A stretch of 64,000 bases of DNA from Nitrosomonas sp. HPC101 (GCF_009833125.1 NZ_QRCC01000005.1:62001-126000); one strand, 5' to 3'. Numbered from the stretch's first letter, positions 48,130 through 57,505 are shown. Program-made: numbers and translations. Notes: generated by a model not told the origin, from the letters alone.

Positions 48130-50070
48130 TCAGAGTAGTATTGCATCCAGCACGGTAACAAAGTCTTTTTTGTCGAGATAGCCAATGATTTTGATGTTGG
48201 GGATCTCGACCCCTTGCGAGTCAAAAAACAAGATTCCGGGTGGCCCGAAGAGCTTGAAACGTTTGAGCAGTGCGGTGTCATCCGGTGTTCCCTCGGTTAC
48301 GTTGATCTGAACCAGTTCGACATTTTTCAGGCGCTCCTGGACATGCGGATCGGTAAAGGTGAAACGTTCCATTTCCTTGCAGGAAACACACCAGTCAGCG
48401 TAAAAGTCGATCATGACGTAACGTCCCCGTGATTTCCGAATGAGTTCATCCAGTTCTGCGACTGTTTTTACCTGCTTGAACGGCAGAAGGTTGTTTGTGC
48501 TTGCTGGTGATTCGGTAAGCTGTGCGGAAAGAGGCATTGCAGCCAGATTGAATCTGGATAGCGGCTGCAAAACATCCCGGCTGCCGGACAGGACGCCGAT
48601 GAGTAATGCGATACCAGTCAATAGTGCAATGACACCCACTCCTTTGAGGAATTTACTGAAGCCCGGTGCCTGGTTGGGAAGTGGATCAAGCGCATGCAGA
48701 TAGATGGCGGAAATGATCAGTAACGCTGCCCAGAGTAGCATATGCGTAACTTCCGTGATTACAGGCGAGATCAGCCAGATGGCGACAGCCAGCAGCAGGA
48801 CACCGAAAAATTGCTGGATGGATTTCATCCACGCACCGGATCTGGGCAGCAGTGCGCCGGCAGAGACTCCCAGCAGCAACAGTGGCACGCCCATTCCGAG
48901 CGCCATGACAAACAAAGCTGAACCGCCCAGTATGACATCGCGTGTCTGGCTGATGTAGATTAATGCACCAGCCAGTGGTGCGGCGACACAGGGGCTGACG
49001 ATCAGGGCAGACAGTGCACCCATTCCAAATACACCAGCAAATTGTCCCCCTCTGAAATGACCGGTTTCCTCAACCAGTTTGTTTTGTATGGAAGCGGGCA
49101 ATCGCAATTCGTAGAAACCAAACATCGAAAATGCCAGTGCAGTGAAGACCAGCGCAAACGTTCCAAGCACCCAGGCGTTTTGCAGTGCAGCAGACAGCAT
49201 TGCACCAGACAGGCCTGCTGCCGCGCCGGCGATGGCGTAAGTGATCGACATGCCCAGTACATAGGCGAGCGCCAGCATAAAGCCGCGCAGTTTTGACATC
49301 TGTTGCCCCTTGCTGGCAATGATGCCGGACAGAATCGGAAACATGGGGAATACGCAGGGCGTAAAGGCGAGTAGCAGGCCGATGCCGAAAAAACCGCTCA
49401 AAATCAGCCAGAAATTGCCACTAGCGAACAGGCGTTCTATTTTGTAGGATTCTGTTTCAAACAGCGGCGCATCACCGGGTACCTGGAATAACTCAGCGGT
49501 GGGGTTTGTGCTCGCGGCCTGAGCGCTGCTGCTGATGACGTCAGCCGCTGTGCTTACCATGGCCTTAAGGACAGGCAGCAGTAGTTCCTTTTCCTTGTTG
49601 ATGGGTGCATAACATACACCAATCGGTTCATTACAACCCTGGTAGGAGGCGGATAGGGAGAGTTGTTCCGGAACAGGTTTGTCCCGACGTAGTGTGATAA
49701 CAGCCTCCAGGGGCTGGTAGTACACTTCAGTTTTGCCAAAAAGCTGATCATCCTTCATCTTCCCGGATGGCAGCGTGACTTGCTCGATGTGGATCCCTTC
49801 ACTTTTTGATTCAAAAGCGATCTTGTCACGATAAAGATAGTAATCCTTGGCTGGTGTCAGATGAGCGACCAGCGTGTGGTCATCCCGTACTTCAAGTGAC
49901 AGTTTGAACGCTTCATCTGGTGGCAATAGCTCCTGTTCGGCCTGGTCAGTATTCATCCCCAGACGTTGCAGAATACTCATTAATCCCCCGGACCGGCTTT
50001 CTTCGGCCAGGACGTGCGTGCTGATCAGGCAGAGTGACAGCAAAATTAAAATGAATTTTATCCAGCGCAT
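48130..50070 (-). CDS. dsbD: thiol:disulfide interchange protein DsbD
   Basis: 646 residues. Signal peptide (about 1-22); N-terminal DsbD-alpha domain with the cysteine pair in YQGCNEPIGVCYAP (about 143-156); an eight-helix membrane domain (about 215-500) with cysteines in AFTPCVFPMFPILSG and IVSPCVAAPLAGALIY; and a C-terminal thioredoxin-like gamma domain with DFYADWCVSCKEMERF (Cys about 562 and 565). DsbD carries electrons from cytoplasmic thioredoxin to periplasmic proteins. It is flanked by cutA (12 bp upstream) and the TlpA-like gene downstream. Confidence 0.97.
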   Translation of the reverse strand: MRWIKFILILLSLCLISTHVLAEESRSGGLMSILQRLGMNTDQAEQELLPPDEAFKLSLEVRDDHTLVAHLTPAKDYYLYRDKIAFESKSEGIHIEQVTLPSGKMKDDQLFGKTEVYYQPLEAVITLRRDKPVPEQLSLSASYQGCNEPIGVCYAPINKEKELLLPVLKAMVSTAADVISSSAQAASTNPTAELFQVPGDAPLFETESYKIERLFASGNFWLILSGFFGIGLLLAFTPCVFPMFPILSGIIASKGQQMSKLRGFMLALAYVLGMSITYAIAGAAAGLSGAMLSAALQNAWVLGTFALVFTALAFSMFGFYELRLPASIQNKLVEETGHFRGGQFAGVFGMGALSALIVSPCVAAPLAGALIYISQTRDVILGGSALFVMALGMGVPLLLLGVSAGALLPRSGAWMKSIQQFFGVLLLAVAIWLISPVITEVTHMLLWAALLIISAIYLHALDPLPNQAPGFSKFLKGVGVIALLTGIALLIGVLSGSRDVLQPLSRFNLAAMPLSAQLTESPASTNNLLPFKQVKTVAELDELIRKSRGRYVMIDFYADWCVSCKEMERFTFTDPHVQERLKNVELVQINVTEGTPDDTALLKRFKLFGPPGILFFDSQGVEIPNIKIIGYLDKKDFVTVLDAILL

Positions 50071-50082
50071 TGGTTATCTCGG

Positions 50083-50421
50083 TTAGATATCTGTTTCAGT
50101 TGTTTCATTGGCAACCCACTGCAGGTAAGCAGGCAATCCGTTATCGAGAAAGACAGCAATAACTTCAGGGAGTTCGTAGGGGTGGTGTGATTTAATCGCC
50201 TGTTCCACATCCTGGTAGCGCCCCCGGGTGGTTTTGATCAGAACCGGTACTTCACTGGTTGTTTCAATGTGATCTTGCCAGCGGTAGATTGAAGTACACT
50301 CTTGCAAAATATTAATACATGCTGCCAACCGATGATCAACCAGTACTTTTGCCAGCTTTCTGGCACTTGCTTCGTCCGGAAAGCTGGTCAGAACAAGCAG
50401 GATTCGGGATGATTCGGTCAT
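50083..50421 (-). CDS. cutA: divalent-cation tolerance protein CutA
   Basis: 112 residues from the ATG at 50421, the normal family length; an in-frame ATG at 50454 would add 11 residues and neither has a strong ribosome site. Ferredoxin-like trimer motifs: LVLTSFPDEASARKLAKVLV, LAACINILQECTSIYRWQ, then EVPVLIKTTRGRYQDVEQAI and HPYELPEVIAVF. CutA has been linked to copper tolerance and thioredoxin-type disulfide reductase genes; its exact activity is unknown. It precedes dsbD on the same strand by 12 bp. Confidence 0.95.
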   Translation of the reverse strand: MTESSRILLVLTSFPDEASARKLAKVLVDHRLAACINILQECTSIYRWQDHIETTSEVPVLIKTTRGRYQDVEQAIKSHHPYELPEVIAVFLDNGLPAYLQWVANETTETDI

Positions 50422-50537
50422 TTCATACGGTTTTGGGAATTGCTGCCCCAGCATAATCCATCTGAATTTATATGATATGCTATTGTAGTTGAAATATAAT
50501 TTTCCATGGCAATAAGAAGATGGTGTAAGGCAGTACG

Positions 50538-50729
50538 ATGAAAAATCTGTTTGTATTACTCCAGTCCATTACGGTAATTTTTCCTATTGGTGTTTTCTTT
50601 ACCTATATCATTATGGATGAAGGGGATCAGTTTACCTATGAGCACTATTTGATGACAACATTGAGTGCTTTCCCTTTTTTCATGGTCCTGCTGATCAAGT
50701 ATTTCATATCAGGATTCGATGACAAGTAG
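50538..50729 (+). CDS. small two-helix membrane protein, unknown
   Basis: 63 residues. Two hydrophobic segments (about 3-24, VLLQSITVIFPIGVFFTYII, and 38-57, TTLSAFPFFMVLLIKYFI) joined by a short acidic loop (DEGDQF). TAAGG lies nine bases before the ATG. It is divergent from cutA and followed by an SH3 protein gene about 100 bp downstream. I recognise no family; the hydrophobic pattern and ribosome site support it as real. Confidence 0.55.
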   Translation: MKNLFVLLQSITVIFPIGVFFTYIIMDEGDQFTYEHYLMTTLSAFPFFMVLLIKYFISGFDDK

Positions 50730-50828
50730 CACCAGCATTCTTGGATCAGGCCAGCATGAAATCCGGATGTTCGGTATCTGTTAGTAATAATTGTGCTGCC
50801 GTGTTTCCGGAACCACACTATACGTGAA

Positions 50829-51515
50829 ATGAGTAAACTTACCTGTTCTCTGATTGTTTTTGTCATTTTTCTGTGTATGTTGCCACTGACGGTTCGAGCT
50901 GAAAAAGGCTATACCAGTGATCAGGTGGAAGTGCTGATGCGGACAGGTCCCAGCCATAAGCATGCAATTGTGAAGATGCTGAAAAGTGGCGCTGAGCTGG
51001 AAATACTGGAACAAGATCGGGATAAAGGTTATTCCAGGGTTCGGGCTGTCGGAGGAGCCGAGGGATGGGTGCTGGCGCGTCATCTGATGGTTGAGCCGGC
51101 GGCGCGGATATTGCTTGAAGAATTAAGCAATCAATTTTCAGGATCCGGCAATCCTACGGAGAGAGAGAGTCCGCGCGCCCAGGCTGATTTTATCAGGCAT
51201 GAATATGAAATAATGATACGGCGGGTAGCAACGCTTGAGAAGCATAATAATCAGCTGGAAACCGAGCTGTCTAAAATAAAGCAGTTGGCTGCCAATGCCG
51301 TACAGCTTGATAATCAGAATCAGGAAATGCGGCGGCAAACAGATGTTTTGACGACAAAGCTTGGCAAGCTTGAGCAAGAAAACCAGACATTGGGTAAACA
51401 GGTTGAGCGTGAGTGGTTTTACGCAGGTGCGCTGGTGTTATTTGCTGGTTTATTTCTGGGACTGGTTATTCCACGAATTCAATGGCGCAAGCGGTCACGT
51501 TACAATGATTTTTAA
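50829..51515 (+). CDS. TIGR04211-type SH3 domain protein (YgiM-like)
   Basis: 228 residues from the ATG at 50829, chosen because a signal peptide (LTCSLIVFVIFLCMLPLTVR) starts there; an upstream in-frame GTG at 50793 would bury it. A bacterial SH3 domain follows (residues ~28-90: QVEVLMRTGPSHKHAIVKML, then YSRVRAVGGAEGWVLARHL), then a coiled coil (about 125-195), and a C-terminal membrane helix (WFYAGALVLFAGLFLGLVIP) with a basic tail. E. coli YgiM has the same order. It is probably an inner-membrane protein with a periplasmic SH3 head that meets peptidoglycan; role unknown. Confidence 0.85.
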   Translation: MSKLTCSLIVFVIFLCMLPLTVRAEKGYTSDQVEVLMRTGPSHKHAIVKMLKSGAELEILEQDRDKGYSRVRAVGGAEGWVLARHLMVEPAARILLEELSNQFSGSGNPTERESPRAQADFIRHEYEIMIRRVATLEKHNNQLETELSKIKQLAANAVQLDNQNQEMRRQTDVLTTKLGKLEQENQTLGKQVEREWFYAGALVLFAGLFLGLVIPRIQWRKRSRYNDF

Positions 51516-51648
51516 CAGTATCCGGATTTGTAATTAAGTTTGAATTAGCAGGCTGTCGAGAAATTTTTGTGGAACTTGCTCGTGACGTTGCATGGTGTTG
51601 ACTTCTGCCTGTCCATGCGCTTTACAGTTTTGATCGCGCAATGACCTG

Positions 51649-52524
51649 TTAATACAGAATCAGTGCACTTGGATGCTGAATGTGTATCGAAAAACGGTTT
51701 TTTTTGCGCGATACCCAACCGCGTACTTCCAATGATTTATTCAGATAGGTTTCCAGAGATGGGAACAGGGCCAGATCCCGGTTGGCAATAGAGAGGTCGA
51801 TATTTTTGCTAACAATGAGGCGGCTGAACCGGCGATTGCGTTTGAGTGCTGTGACTTTTACCCGGTAGCGTTGCCAGCCAAGCGGTTTTTCGGCAAGTTT
51901 GATCAACTGGCGTGGCTGGTATTGTTTCATTGACCAGATTCCGAGTTCCTTTGCTTCCGCCCGTTGTTGTGCCTTGATCAGGGTACTGGCGTGCAGCAGA
52001 TTTGGGGGGATCAGATTGACGGTGGCCAGTCCTTTTTCCACCAGGGATAGGTTGATGTGTTCACCGTCCGGAAGATACAGGTGAGCAAGCATTCTTTTAT
52101 AGTGATCTTGTGTTTGCCGGTCATGTTCCAGATAGACGTTGCGCCCTGATAGCTTTCCTTGCAGCCATTTTTTTGCTTCAATTCCGCCTGGTTCTGCCGG
52201 GCGAAACCGATTTTCGATTTCGGGTGCATTCACGCCCAGCAATCTTACTCGTTTGTTATTTTCGAGCACGACGGTATCACCGTCGATAACCCGGATGATC
52301 CGGTGCTTGTTCTGGGCTGGCTGGGTGGCAAGCTGCAGTGGTTTTGCAGTTGCCGTGGGGATGTCCGAATAAAGGGATTGACCATGGGGATCCGTAGAGC
52401 GATAGATGGTGTCGGCCAGGCCCGGTTGAGTATGCAGAACAACTGGAATAATTGTAAAAAGACAGAATTTCAGGAAAAAGAATGACAGGTTGGGCTGTAT
52501 CCGAGGGGCTCTGGTAAAATGCAT
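51649..52524 (-). CDS. exported DUF4124 + staphylococcal-nuclease-like protein
   Basis: 291 residues. Signal peptide (about 14-37), then a DUF4124 segment (DTIYRSTDPHGQSLYSDIP, about 38-56), then an SNase domain (about 75-190). SNase landmarks are present: the metal Asp in RVIDGDTVVLENNKRVRLLG, APEIENRFRPAEPGGIEAKK, and YKRMLAHLYLPDGEHINLSL with the catalytic Arg and Glu-type region. A C-terminal OB-like tail (about 215-291) follows. It is likely a secreted or periplasmic nuclease. Divergent from the mla operon. Confidence 0.85.
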   Translation of the reverse strand: MHFTRAPRIQPNLSFFFLKFCLFTIIPVVLHTQPGLADTIYRSTDPHGQSLYSDIPTATAKPLQLATQPAQNKHRIIRVIDGDTVVLENNKRVRLLGVNAPEIENRFRPAEPGGIEAKKWLQGKLSGRNVYLEHDRQTQDHYKRMLAHLYLPDGEHINLSLVEKGLATVNLIPPNLLHASTLIKAQQRAEAKELGIWSMKQYQPRQLIKLAEKPLGWQRYRVKVTALKRNRRFSRLIVSKNIDLSIANRDLALFPSLETYLNKSLEVRGWVSRKKNRFSIHIQHPSALILY

Positions 52525-52648
52525 AAATGGATTGTGTCAGGGAAATGTTTGGGCTGGGAGATTGGCGTAACCGGTATCTGGATTGGCGCGCAACCGTGGA
52601 GATGTTACTTATGTCGCTGAACTTTTGGAAGTTGAAAGACAAAAACTG

Positions 52649-53467
52649 ATGGCTACCCTTCCGCTGATTGAATTCAAAAATGTTAATTTTTCCTATGGCT
52701 CCCGGGTAATTCTGAATGGTGTCGATATGAATATATCCCGGGGACAGGTGATTGCCATCATGGGTGGGAGCGGATCAGGAAAAACTACACTGCTGCGCCT
52801 GATTGGCGGTGAAGCCAAGCCATCGGCCGGTTCTGTCAGTGTGGCAGGGCGGGTGGTACATGAACTTGGCCGGGATGAATTATTTAAACTGCGGCGCAAG
52901 ATGGGTATGTTGTTTCAGTTTGGAGCCCTGTTTACGGATTTGTCAGTATTCGATAACGTTGCTTTTCAGATGCGTGAGCATACCAATCTCCCTGAATCGA
53001 TGATCCGGGATCTGGTACTGATGAAACTGCATGCAGTGGGTTTACGTGGAGCACATCATCTGATGCCAGCCCAGCTTTCCGGTGGAATGGCACGGCGTGT
53101 GGCGCTGGCTCGCTCGATTGCGCTGGACCCGATGCTGATGATGTTCGATGAGCCATTTACCGGCCTGGATCCAATCTCGTTGAGTGTGATTGGAGGGTTG
53201 ATCCGGCGCTTGACTGACACGCTCGGTATGACTTCTATTCTGGTAACACACGACATTCAGGAGTCACTGCGGATTGTTGATTACGTTTATTTTTTGGCAG
53301 ACGGAGTAATTGCTGCACATGGGACACCGGATGAAGTGCGTGAATCGAAAGTGCCATTCGTACATCAGTTTGTCCATGGTGAAATAGATGGTCCGGTACC
53401 ATTTCATTATCAGGCACAGACTTCTTACTCCCAGGATTTGGGTGTAAGGACTGAAAGTGGTGTCTGA
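52649..53467 (+). CDS. mlaF: phospholipid ABC transporter ATP-binding protein MlaF
   Basis: 272 residues from the ATG at 52649; a longer frame to 52583 adds 22 unlike residues. ABC ATPase motifs: Walker A IMGGSGSGKTTLLRLIGGE, signature LSGGMARRVALARSIALDP, Walker B LMMFDEPFTGLD, and the switch His in ILVTHDIQESL. With MlaE it powers phospholipid transfer between inner and outer membranes to keep outer-leaflet asymmetry. First gene of mlaFEDCB, divergent from the nuclease gene by 124 bp. Confidence 0.95.
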   Translation: MATLPLIEFKNVNFSYGSRVILNGVDMNISRGQVIAIMGGSGSGKTTLLRLIGGEAKPSAGSVSVAGRVVHELGRDELFKLRRKMGMLFQFGALFTDLSVFDNVAFQMREHTNLPESMIRDLVLMKLHAVGLRGAHHLMPAQLSGGMARRVALARSIALDPMLMMFDEPFTGLDPISLSVIGGLIRRLTDTLGMTSILVTHDIQESLRIVDYVYFLADGVIAAHGTPDEVRESKVPFVHQFVHGEIDGPVPFHYQAQTSYSQDLGVRTESGV

Positions 53468-53493
53468 GGATGCTGCCGGCATGAATACGGGGA

Positions 53494-54300
53494 GTGATCA
53501 GCTTGGCTAGACGTATCAGAATCATTATCGAATCGATCGGACATAGAGTAGTTGATGGCATTTTCCGGCTCGGAAGTGCGAGCCACTTCATGCTGCTGGT
53601 ATTGTTGAAATCCATTCCCAGTTTTTTGCGTTTTCGTCTGATTACACGTGAAATCTATTTCGCCGGGGTGATGTCGCTGATTATCATTCTGGTGTCCGGA
53701 TTGTTTGTTGGTATGGTGTTGGGATTGCAAGGCTACGAAACACTACAGAAATATGGTTCAGAGTCAGCTGTGGGAACATTGGTAGCGTTATCTCTGTTAC
53801 GTGAACTGGGGCCGGTGATTGCCGCACTATTGTTTGCCAGTCGGGCCGGCTCGGCCATGACTGCCGAAATCGGTCTGATGAAAGCAACCGAGCAACTGGC
53901 CGCCATGGGCATGATGGCAGTAGACCCGATCGCACGCATCGTCGCACCGCGCTTCTGGGGAGGTGTTTTCTCTATGCCGCTGCTAGCTGCCATGTTTTCG
54001 GTAGTGGGCATATTTGGAGGCTATCTGGTGGCAGTGGTTTTCATCGGTGTGGATGAAGGATCCTTCTGGTCACAGATGCAGAGTTCGGTTGATTTTCGTT
54101 ATGACGTCGTCAATGGTGTGATCAAAAGCTGTTTTTTTGGAGTGGTTGTAACGGCAATTGCAGTGTTTGAAGGGTTCGATGCACCACCAACAGCAGAAGG
54201 TGTATCAGGTGCGACTACTCGGACAGTGGTTACTTCTTCGCTGGCAATTCTTGGTCTGGATTTTGTTTTAACCGCATTTATGTTCAGAGGGGTAAGCTGA
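53494..54300 (+). CDS. mlaE: phospholipid ABC transporter permease MlaE
   Basis: Up to 268 residues. Motifs typical of MlaE: IYFAGVMSLIIILVSGLFVG, LGLQGYETLQKYGSESAVGT, LLRELGPVIAALLFASRAGS and LMKATEQLAAMGMMAVDPIA; five or six membrane helices. The start is either GTG at 53494 or, better placed for the GGGGAG site, TTG at 53503 (8-base spacing). The stop overlaps mlaD by one base (TGATG). Product is the inner-membrane permease dimer that holds the MlaD ring. Confidence 0.95.
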   Translation: MISLARRIRIIIESIGHRVVDGIFRLGSASHFMLLVLLKSIPSFLRFRLITREIYFAGVMSLIIILVSGLFVGMVLGLQGYETLQKYGSESAVGTLVALSLLRELGPVIAALLFASRAGSAMTAEIGLMKATEQLAAMGMMAVDPIARIVAPRFWGGVFSMPLLAAMFSVVGIFGGYLVAVVFIGVDEGSFWSQMQSSVDFRYDVVNGVIKSCFFGVVVTAIAVFEGFDAPPTAEGVSGATTRTVVTSSLAILGLDFVLTAFMFRGVS

Positions 54301-54779
54301 TGCAACGTACCATGATGGATTTTTGGGTGGGCCTGTTCGTCATGGCAGGTATCGGAGCATTGCTGGTTCTGGGGTTGAAAGTGGGTAACCTTACGGATTT
54401 TCAGGCAGATAAAGGCTATGTGCTGATAGGTAATTTTGAGAATGTCGGTGGTTTAAAAGTACGGGCGCCGGTAAAAAGCGCGGGTGTAGTGGTGGGGCGC
54501 GTGGTGGATATACAATTCAGTGTGAAAACGTATGATGCAGTGGTAACCGTGAAAGTGGATATGCAGTATCAGTTTCCAAAAGATACGTTTGCCAGCATCT
54601 TGACGTCAGGATTGCTGGGTGAACAATATATCGGGTTGTTGCCTGGAGGGGATGAGGAGATGCTCACAGACGGTGATAAATTTATAAAAACCAACTCGGC
54701 AATTGTGCTGGAGGAGATGATCGGGCGTTTCCTGTTCGATCGGGCTTCAGAAAAAAAAGATTCGGATCCGGAAATTTAA
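54300..54779 (+). CDS. mlaD: outer-membrane asymmetry MCE protein MlaD
   Basis: 159 residues. One N-terminal membrane helix (FWVGLFVMAGIGALLVLGLK, about 5-24) is followed by a single MCE domain (GNFENVGGLKVRAPVKSAGV, then VVDIQFSVKTYDAVVTVKVD, then ASILTSGLLGEQYIGLLPGG). MlaD forms a hexameric ring on MlaE that passes lipids to MlaC. It overlaps mlaE by one base, so translation is coupled. Confidence 0.95.
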   Translation: MQRTMMDFWVGLFVMAGIGALLVLGLKVGNLTDFQADKGYVLIGNFENVGGLKVRAPVKSAGVVVGRVVDIQFSVKTYDAVVTVKVDMQYQFPKDTFASILTSGLLGEQYIGLLPGGDEEMLTDGDKFIKTNSAIVLEEMIGRFLFDRASEKKDSDPEI

Positions 54780-54794
54780 AACAGGCGATAAAAC

Positions 54795-55409
54795 ATGAAA
54801 TTATTGAATAGAATTATTTTTCTGACATTACTGGCTATCGTGTTCCCCGCAACAGCTCAGAATTCTTCACCTGACGTGCTGATCAAAAATACAGTTGATG
54901 AGGTGGTTGCCGTACTCAAGCAGGATGATGGGATCAGGGAGGGTAATCAGGATAAGGTGCTGAATCTGGTGCGAGAGAAAATACTACCTCATTTTAATTT
55001 TACACGTATGACCCAGTTGGCAATGGGCAAAAACTGGTCACTTGCAGGCCCGGAGCAAAAAAAATCACTGGTGAAGGAATTTCGTACGCTATTGGTGCGA
55101 ACCTACTCCAATTCACTGACCAGCTATCGTGATGAAGTCATCAAGGTCAAGCCGACTAATGTCAGCCCGCAGGACACCAGGACAATAGTCAAAACCCAGG
55201 TGATTCAGGGAGGAGGTAAACAACCTGTGCCGATTGACTATTCTATGGAAAAAAGTAATAACGGCTGGAAAGTTTACGATGTGACCGTGTCTGGTGTCAG
55301 TTTGGTGACCAATTATCGGGGGACTTTTAACAGTCAGGTCAGAGATGGCGGTGTGGATGGCCTGATCACGGCACTGGTGGAGAAGAATACATCCATGAAG
55401 GGCAAGTAA
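54795..55409 (+). CDS. mlaC: periplasmic phospholipid shuttle MlaC
   Basis: 204 residues. Signal peptide (LLNRIIFLTLLAIVFPATAQ, cleavage near 22). The Ttg2D/MlaC domain follows: ILPHFNFTRMTQLAMGKNWS, LVKEFRTLLVRTYSNSLTSY, then VPIDYSMEKSNNGWKVYDVT. It carries one phospholipid across the periplasm between MlaD and the outer-membrane MlaA complex. 15 bp after mlaD. No mlaA is found in this window. Confidence 0.95.
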   Translation: MKLLNRIIFLTLLAIVFPATAQNSSPDVLIKNTVDEVVAVLKQDDGIREGNQDKVLNLVREKILPHFNFTRMTQLAMGKNWSLAGPEQKKSLVKEFRTLLVRTYSNSLTSYRDEVIKVKPTNVSPQDTRTIVKTQVIQGGGKQPVPIDYSMEKSNNGWKVYDVTVSGVSLVTNYRGTFNSQVRDGGVDGLITALVEKNTSMKGK

Positions 55410-55415
55410 GCGGTC

Positions 55416-55736
55416 ATGGAAACAGAAACCGGTATTCGTGTGGAGGAAGGCTGTCTTTTTGTGTTTGGCGCGATAACCTATGACAATGTAGTTAGAGCGA
55501 CTCGTGCAGGTGAGGCGGCGGTCGAGATGAACAGTCAGCGGGTAGTTATTGATCTGGCGGAGGTCACCCAGGTGGATTCTTCGGCTGTCAGTATGCTGCT
55601 TGAGTGGGTACGTGTTGTGCAGACACGCGGCCAGGAAATTGAATTCGTCAATCTGCCGGCAAATCTGGCGGATCTTATCGAGCTGTACGATGTGGATGAT
55701 TTGATTCCATCTGGTTATACAGGAAAATTCAGTTGA
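55416..55736 (+). CDS. mlaB: STAS-domain protein MlaB
   Basis: 106 residues, single STAS domain. The core pattern RVVIDLAEVTQVDSSAVSML (about 46-65) has the Asp-Ser-Ser motif of anti-sigma-antagonist folds. MlaB binds MlaF in the cytoplasm and is needed for transporter activity. 6 bp after mlaC, it closes the mlaFEDCB set. Confidence 0.9.
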   Translation: METETGIRVEEGCLFVFGAITYDNVVRATRAGEAAVEMNSQRVVIDLAEVTQVDSSAVSMLLEWVRVVQTRGQEIEFVNLPANLADLIELYDVDDLIPSGYTGKFS

Positions 55737-55791
55737 CTGGGCTGGGATACTACCGGATTTAGAATAATTTATATTGTTTCCCGTTACCGAG

Positions 55792-56706
55792 ATGACTCCA
55801 GCTATTGAGATACAGCAACTAGGTAAGCGTTATGGTGCTCTGGTTGCCCTGGATGGTGTCGATCTGGTAATTCAACCAGGTGAGTTCTTCGCATTGTTGG
55901 GCCCCAATGGTGCAGGCAAGACTACGCTGATCAGTATTCTGGCCGGATTGACCCGGGCAAGTCATGGCACAGCCAGCGTAATGGGATACGATGTTTTGTC
56001 TGATTATCGTGAGGCACGGAAAAGGTTGGGTGTGGTTCCGCAGGAGCTGGTGTACGACCCCTTTTTCACCGTGCGCGAGACACTGGTGATCCAGTCAGGC
56101 TATTTCGGAATTAAAAGCAATGAAGTCTGGATTGATGAAATTCTACACCATCTGGATCTTGCAGAAAAAGCGCATGTAAATGTACGAACGCTGTCAGGAG
56201 GTATGAAACGGCGTTTACTGATTGCTCAGGCACTGGTGCATAAACCGCCTGTGATTATTCTTGATGAGCCTACTGCGGGTGTAGATGTGGATTTACGCCA
56301 AAGTTTGTGGCAATTCATTCAGCAACTCAATTTACAAGGCCATACGATAGTGCTGACCACACACTATCTGGAAGAAGCGGAAGCCTTGTGTAATCGTGTG
56401 GCAGTACTCAAACAGGGAAAAGTCATTGCACTCGATAGTATGCATAACCTTGTGCATAGTGCTCGAGGTTATACACTGGAGTTGCGTTTGTCCTCAGATC
56501 ATTTGCCATCCGGTTTGCAAATGTGGCCGAGTAAACACGATGGTTGTCTGCACAGCCTGAAAATCAAGGACAGTTCCGAGATTGAAACAGTGTTATCGAC
56601 ATTGCGGAAATCCGGAATACAAGTGTTTGATATTCGGCTACTTCAACCCGACCTGGAGACTGTATTCATGAAACTGATGGAAGTTGGTCCGGAAGGTGTT
56701 GCGTGA
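55792..56706 (+). CDS. ABC-2 type transporter ATP-binding protein (YadG-like)
   Basis: 304 residues from the ATG at 55792; a TTG at 55774 would add six residues. Walker A LLGPNGAGKTTLISILAGL, signature LSGGMKRRLLIAQALVHKPP, Walker B VIILDEPTAGVDVDLRQSLW, switch His in VLTTHYLEEAEALC. Pairs with the permease that follows (4-bp overlap). Homologues of YadG/YadH and Ttg2-linked transporters occupy this place after mla genes in betaproteobacteria; the substrate (lipid, drug or polysaccharide) is not known. Confidence 0.92.
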   Translation: MTPAIEIQQLGKRYGALVALDGVDLVIQPGEFFALLGPNGAGKTTLISILAGLTRASHGTASVMGYDVLSDYREARKRLGVVPQELVYDPFFTVRETLVIQSGYFGIKSNEVWIDEILHHLDLAEKAHVNVRTLSGGMKRRLLIAQALVHKPPVIILDEPTAGVDVDLRQSLWQFIQQLNLQGHTIVLTTHYLEEAEALCNRVAVLKQGKVIALDSMHNLVHSARGYTLELRLSSDHLPSGLQMWPSKHDGCLHSLKIKDSSEIETVLSTLRKSGIQVFDIRLLQPDLETVFMKLMEVGPEGVA

Positions 56707-57458
56707 CTGGTTTTTATACCCTGTTTCATAAGGAATTGTTACGTTTCTGGAAAGTCAGCTTGCAGACGATACTGGCACCGATTTTGTCCAGTTTGTTGTA
56801 TCTATTGATTTTTTCTCATGTACTCTCAAATCGTGTGCAGGTCTATGATGGTATTACTTATGCCGTATTTCTGATTCCGGGGCTGGTCATGATGACGGTT
56901 TTGCAAAATTCTTTTGCCAATTCATCTTCCAGCCTGATCCAGTCGAAAATAACCGGGAATCTGGTTTTTGTTCTGCTGTCTCCACTGTCTTACCTGGAAA
57001 TTTTTCTCGCCTATGTCAGCGCCTCGACATTGCGTGGATTGATCGTTGGTATGGGGGTATATGCTGTTGCACTCCTATTTTATCCGCTGCCGTTATGGTC
57101 GTTATTCTGGGTGATGCTATTTGCGTTTCTGGGTAGTGCCTTGCTGGGAGTGTTGGGTATCATTGCCGGAGTTATGTCTGATAAGTTTGACCAACTGGCG
57201 GCTTTTCAGAATTTTATTGTGCTCCCGCTAACATTTCTTTCCGGTGTATTTTATTCCATTCATTCTCTGCCACCTGTATGGCAAGTTTTATCTCACCTGA
57301 ACCCCTTTTTTTACATGATTGATGGTTTTCGTTATGGTTTTTTTGGCACCTCTGATATTTCACCTTATATCAGCATGAGTGTTGTATTGTGCTGTCTCAT
57401 CGCTGTTTCAGGATGGGCACTTTGGATGCTGAAGAGTGGTTATAAAATCCGATCATGA
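56703..57458 (+). CDS. ABC-2 type transporter permease (YadH-like)
   Basis: 251 residues, six membrane helices. GTG start at 56703 overlaps the ATPase stop (GTGA). The family pattern is clear: FYTLFHKELLRFWKVSLQTI, then FLIPGLVMMTVLQNSFANSS, then FQNFIVLPLTFLSGVFYSIH, and ending LNPFFYMIDGFRYGFFG. It forms the membrane channel with the preceding ATPase. Export direction is expected. Confidence 0.92.
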   Translation: MTGFYTLFHKELLRFWKVSLQTILAPILSSLLYLLIFSHVLSNRVQVYDGITYAVFLIPGLVMMTVLQNSFANSSSSLIQSKITGNLVFVLLSPLSYLEIFLAYVSASTLRGLIVGMGVYAVALLFYPLPLWSLFWVMLFAFLGSALLGVLGIIAGVMSDKFDQLAAFQNFIVLPLTFLSGVFYSIHSLPPVWQVLSHLNPFFYMIDGFRYGFFGTSDISPYISMSVVLCCLIAVSGWALWMLKSGYKIRS

Positions 57459-57505
57459 ACGGAGGGGGCAGCTTTTGTGTTATCTGAGAATAAAGGAGAG
57501 TGGTT

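Noticed and set aside
51580-51620. GCATGG...CCATGC hairpin between the SH3 and nuclease genes
   Set aside because: Six-bp stem with a 17-nt loop and no T-run; could be chance.
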